Shown here piece by piece: positions 13,396-16,583 of a stretch of DNA of 16,583 bases. Location of the stretch: NCBI GenBank assembly GCA_002314555.1, contig DCGF01000052.1, positions 2,358 to 18,940 of the forward strand. Reading direction: 5' to 3'. Both the position numbers and the translations under genes were made by a program. This DNA comes from Ruminococcaceae bacterium UBA1785. Its GTDB lineage: Bacteria; Bacillota; Clostridia; Oscillospirales; Acutalibacteraceae. Positions within the stretch are counted from its first letter, which is position 1; each line of letters starts with the position of its first letter. The notes beneath the pieces were generated by a model. The model saw only the letters and a list, made by a program, of their open reading frames with translations, was not told where the DNA came from and did not search any database.

Positions 13396-15102
13396 TTATT
13401 TCCAAGAGCTGTTTAAGTCAACAGTTCTATTAAAGATTATCTTACCTGATGATAAATCTGAGTTCTTATCAACTGTATAATAACCCTTTCTCATAAACTG
13501 GAATGTGTCTAAAACTTTGAGACCATCAAGGAGATTCTTATCAACTACAGCCTCCCCTAAAATCTCAAGTGAGTTTGGATTAATATAATCACAGAGTTCA
13601 TGAGAATCATCTGATGGGTTTTCAACATTGAAGAGTCTGTCATAAAGACGAACTTCTACTGGAGCTGCATTCTCTGCTGATACCCAGTGAATAGTACCAC
13701 GAACTTTACGTCCATCAGGTGTCTCGCCACCTTTTGACTCTGGGTCATATGTACAGTGAAGACAAGTTACATTACCGTCTTCATCAGTGTCATATGACTG
13801 GCAAGTGATGTAATAAGCAGACTTAAGTCTTACTTCATTACCCGGGAAGAGTCTAAAGTACTTCTTAACTGGCTCTGCCATAAAGTCATCCTGCTCAACG
13901 AAGAGTTCTCTACTGAAAACAACTTTTGATGTGCCAAGTTCTGGCTTGTCAGGATGGATTGGTGTCTCAATTATCTCAGTCTGTCCCTCTGGGTAATTTT
14001 CGATAATTACCTTAAGTGGGCGAAGTACTGCCATAGCACGAGCAGCACTAGCGTTTAAGTTGTCACGTACGCAAGCTTCCAAAAGACCGAAATCTACAAC
14101 TGAGTAAGCCTTTGATACACCGATTCGTTCAACGAAATCACGAATAGCTGCAGCTGGGAAGCCACGGCGACGCATACCTGAGATAGTAACCATACGAGGG
14201 TCGTCCCAACCATCAACATAACCGTTGTTTACAAGGTAGAGTGAACGACGCTTTGAAGTTACGCAGTAGTTTAAGTTGAGTCGTGCGAACTCAATCTGAC
14301 GTGGGCGCTGCCATCCAAGTGTTGCTGCAACTTCGCACTCATCAAGAACCCAGTCATAAAGTGGACGGTGGTTCTCAAACTCAAGTGAGCAGAGTGAATG
14401 TGTTACTCCCTCCTTTGCATCCTCAAGAGGATGAGCAAAGTCGTACATTGGATATACGCACCACTTATCTCCCTGTCTGTAATGTGAGAGATGAGCGATT
14501 CTGTAGATTACAGGGTCACGCATATTTATATTAGGTGAAGTCATATCGATTTTTGCACGAAGGACTCTTGTGCCATCAGGGAATTCACCTTTTGTCATTC
14601 TATCAAAGAGTTCTAAGTTCTCCTCAATTGAACGATCACGATATGGGCTGTTCTTACCTGGCTCTGTGAGTGTTCCTCTATACTCCTTCATCTCATCAGG
14701 AGAGAGGTCACAGACAAATGCCTTACCCTTTTTAATAAGCTTTATAGCACACTCATACATGAAATCAAAGTAATCTGATGCATAGAGTGTTTCTGGAAGG
14801 TCCTCACCTACAAGCCACTCGATATCCTCACGGATGGACTCTGCGTACTCAACATCTTCCTTACCAGGGTTTGTGTCATCGAGACGAAGGTTAAACTTTC
14901 CGTTATATTTTTTCTTTGTAGCCCAGTTGATGCAAATTGCCTTTGCATGACCAACATGGAGATATCCGTTTGGCTCAGGTGGGAAACGAGTCTGAACTCT
15001 GTCATATACACCTTCGCTTAAATCTTCATCTATAAAATCATGAATGAAGTTTCCATGAATTTCTTCATCGAGCTCTTCAACATTTTTAATTTCTTCTGCC
15101 AT
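13396..15102 (-). CDS. glnS: Glutaminyl-tRNA synthetase
   Basis: The 568-residue class I synthetase charges tRNA(Gln) directly with glutamine. The Rossmann fold shows TRFPPEPNGYLHVGHAKAI (38-56), with the HIGH motif as HVGH (49-52), then LRLDDTNPGKE. The KMSKS loop appears as VTSKRR with Lys284. RRGFPAAAIRDFVERIGVSK, typical of GlnRS, follows it, and the C-terminal beta-barrel anticodon domain ends in DLNSSWK. GlnRS is found in only part of the Firmicutes; many others make Gln-tRNA by amidation through GatCAB. The start is supported by GGGAAG upstream. It lies 30 bp downstream of gltX, so the related synthetases are probably co-transcribed. The sequence is complete and ordinary. Confidence 0.96.
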   Translation of the reverse strand: MAEEIKNVEELDEEIHGNFIHDFIDEDLSEGVYDRVQTRFPPEPNGYLHVGHAKAICINWATKKKYNGKFNLRLDDTNPGKEDVEYAESIREDIEWLVGEDLPETLYASDYFDFMYECAIKLIKKGKAFVCDLSPDEMKEYRGTLTEPGKNSPYRDRSIEENLELFDRMTKGEFPDGTRVLRAKIDMTSPNINMRDPVIYRIAHLSHYRQGDKWCVYPMYDFAHPLEDAKEGVTHSLCSLEFENHRPLYDWVLDECEVAATLGWQRPRQIEFARLNLNYCVTSKRRSLYLVNNGYVDGWDDPRMVTISGMRRRGFPAAAIRDFVERIGVSKAYSVVDFGLLEACVRDNLNASAARAMAVLRPLKVIIENYPEGQTEIIETPIHPDKPELGTSKVVFSRELFVEQDDFMAEPVKKYFRLFPGNEVRLKSAYYITCQSYDTDEDGNVTCLHCTYDPESKGGETPDGRKVRGTIHWVSAENAAPVEVRLYDRLFNVENPSDDSHELCDYINPNSLEILGEAVVDKNLLDGLKVLDTFQFMRKGYYTVDKNSDLSSGKIIFNRTVDLNSSWK

Positions 15103-15132
15103 TAGTTTTGCTTCCCTTTCTTACATTAGGAC

Positions 15133-16583
15133 TTATAATGCCTTTTCCATATCATTAAGTCGTTTGTTTACTTCCTCTGTACCAAGAATCTTCATAATCT
15201 CATAGAGGTCCGGTGTGTTTGTTCTAGAAGTAATAGCAACACGGATGATTGTTGATACATCACCGATATGTCCTTTAAACTTATCAGGCTCCGCCTTATA
15301 CTCCTTAACATTTGGAGTGAAGCCGAGTGGCTCACAGAGATCTTTCATTCTTTGGAACCAAGTATCTTTATCATCATCTATATTCCAAGCTTTAATATAC
15401 TCAGTGAGTACAGCTTTAGCATCTTCCTTTTGAATGTTTTCTGGAAGTACACTGTAATCTGCTTGGTAGTTATAGAAATAAGCAACATATTCTGGAACGT
15501 CTGACCACTTAGCAATATCCTTACGAGGTTTTGCATTTTCACGGTCGATGTTTAAGATGGCACGTGCCTTCTCTTTATCAGCAGAGAGAAGATTAAAGAA
15601 ATCTTTATCATATTCCTCTGCCCAAAGAAGTGTTCTCTCAAGAACCCAATCAGCATCTTTTACACAGATAACGTTCTTTGAAACGTCGTTCATTTTTACG
15701 AGGTCAAAGAGAGCACCTGATACGCTCATCTTCTTTAAGTTGAATGGGAACTCAGAAAGAGCAGCGTCCTTATTAGCACGGCGCCAATCTTCAAAGTTTG
15801 AGTTGGCTAGAGTGTAAAGATACTCAAGCACTGACTCCTTTGGATAACCCTGCTCGCTGTAGAATTCAACAGCAGCTTCTGGGTCCTTACGTTTAGAGAG
15901 TTTTCTCTTATTTCCGTCATCAAGTTTCATTATAGGAGCGATGTGAGCATATTTAGGAACTTTGAATCCGCAGGACTTAAAGAGTTGGATATGAGTTGGA
16001 ACTGATGAGATCCACTCGTCTCCTCTTACTACATGAGTTGTTCTCATGAAGTGGTCATCAACAACATGTGCAAAGTGATATGTAGGAAGACCAATCTGCT
16101 TTAAGATGACTACGTCCTGAGTATTCTCTGGCATAGAAATCTTTCCACGGATACCGTCTGTGATTTCAAAATATTTTGAAGGGTCGCCTTCGGATCTAAA
16201 ACGCATAACTGGAACTTCTCCGGCATCAAGGTGTTTCTTGATTTCTTCCATGCTTGCGTCTCTGTACTTAGCATACTTGCCATAGATTCCAGGGTTTTCT
16301 TTTCTTGCTTCCTGGCCAGCTCTGATTTCAGAGATTTCCTCTTCGCTCATAAAGCAAGGGTAAGCCTTGCCCTGCTCTACGAGATATTTTACGCAAGCCT
16401 TATATATGTCACTTCTGTGACTCTGCCAATATGGACCATAGCTGCCGATAGCTGATTCTTCATCCTCACCCATAGCGCCTTCATCGAACTTTATTCCGAA
16501 GTAAGCAAGAGTATCGATCAGAACAGGAATAGCACCCTCAACCTCTCTCTTATCATCTGTATCTTCAATTCTGAGATAGCAAA
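15133..16583 (-). CDS. gltX: Glutamyl-tRNA synthetase, 5' end missing
   Basis: This class I synthetase charges tRNA(Glu). The window holds 483 codons down to the stop; the reading frame is open to the right edge, where it begins CYLRIEDTDDKREVEGA, so a few dozen N-terminal residues including the HIGH motif lie outside. The visible part has the GEVPVMRFR segment, VVRGDEWISSVPTHIQLFKS, and a KMSKS loop in the form KLSKRKD, followed by the anticodon-binding domain with EDWRRANKDA. An internal ATG at 16473 is not the start, because homology continues upstream. The gene precedes glnS by 30 bp. Confidence 0.95.
   Translation of the reverse strand, partial: CYLRIEDTDDKREVEGAIPVLIDTLAYFGIKFDEGAMGEDEESAIGSYGPYWQSHRSDIYKACVKYLVEQGKAYPCFMSEEEISEIRAGQEARKENPGIYGKYAKYRDASMEEIKKHLDAGEVPVMRFRSEGDPSKYFEITDGIRGKISMPENTQDVVILKQIGLPTYHFAHVVDDHFMRTTHVVRGDEWISSVPTHIQLFKSCGFKVPKYAHIAPIMKLDDGNKRKLSKRKDPEAAVEFYSEQGYPKESVLEYLYTLANSNFEDWRRANKDAALSEFPFNLKKMSVSGALFDLVKMNDVSKNVICVKDADWVLERTLLWAEEYDKDFFNLLSADKEKARAILNIDRENAKPRKDIAKWSDVPEYVAYFYNYQADYSVLPENIQKEDAKAVLTEYIKAWNIDDDKDTWFQRMKDLCEPLGFTPNVKEYKAEPDKFKGHIGDVSTIIRVAITSRTNTPDLYEIMKILGTEEVNKRLNDMEKAL

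Noticed and set aside
13373..13405. Longer start for metY inside glnS
   Set aside because: The extra residues are not family-like and the AAGGAG site sits right before ATG 13372.
1..16583. CRISPR arrays, tRNA or rRNA genes, insertion sequences, phage genes, riboswitches
   Set aside because: I looked on both strands and saw no repeat arrays, cloverleaf sequences, transposase or integrase motifs, or recognisable riboswitch cores such as an S-box before the methionine genes.

Overview
The window looks like chromosomal DNA from an anaerobic, low-to-moderate-GC Firmicute of the class Clostridia, probably a gut type. The signs are strong GGAGG-type ribosome binding sites, a holB-ricT-greA-lysS housekeeping run, the start of an anaerobic (class III) ribonucleotide reductase gene under NrdR control, and a clostridial glutaminyl-tRNA synthetase beside glutamyl-tRNA synthetase. 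No phage, insertion sequence, CRISPR array, rRNA or tRNA gene is visible. The genes are tightly packed, and the only gene-free stretch of any size is at about 154-375.

Layout: (1) At the left edge, on the minus strand, are the first 51 codons of nrdD. Upstream of it is a perfect-consensus sigma-A promoter and two NrdR boxes whose centres are 32 bp apart. (2) From 376 to 7338 a plus-strand run of seven genes reads as one operon: an unrecognised eight-helix membrane protein, the DNA polymerase III delta' subunit (holB), ricT/yaaT, greA, lysS, and a two-gene ABC transporter of the polar amino acid type. (3) A strong bidirectional terminator at 7341-7371 separates this run from a convergent minus-strand run. 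(4) The minus-strand run, in transcription order, is gltX (5' end outside the window), glnS, metY, a GPH-family sugar symporter, a GH36 alpha-galactosidase and metA. Gaps in it are only about 6-30 bp.

How the genes work together: the plus run mixes replication (delta'), RNA decay or development (RicT), transcript-cleavage (GreA) and translation (LysRS) functions, a common Firmicute arrangement. The transporter at its end is the least ordinary part. Its permease carries a lipoprotein signal and what looks like only the second half of a periplasmic-binding-protein domain. Its ATPase has an altered ABC signature and H-loop and a C-terminal extension resembling a degenerate GHKL/RsbW-type ATPase domain. 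In the minus run, MetA (predicted to use acetyl-CoA because Glu111 is present) makes O-acetylhomoserine, and MetY turns it into homocysteine. The two genes are split by a symporter and alpha-galactosidase pair that would import and hydrolyse melibiose or raffinose-type sugars.
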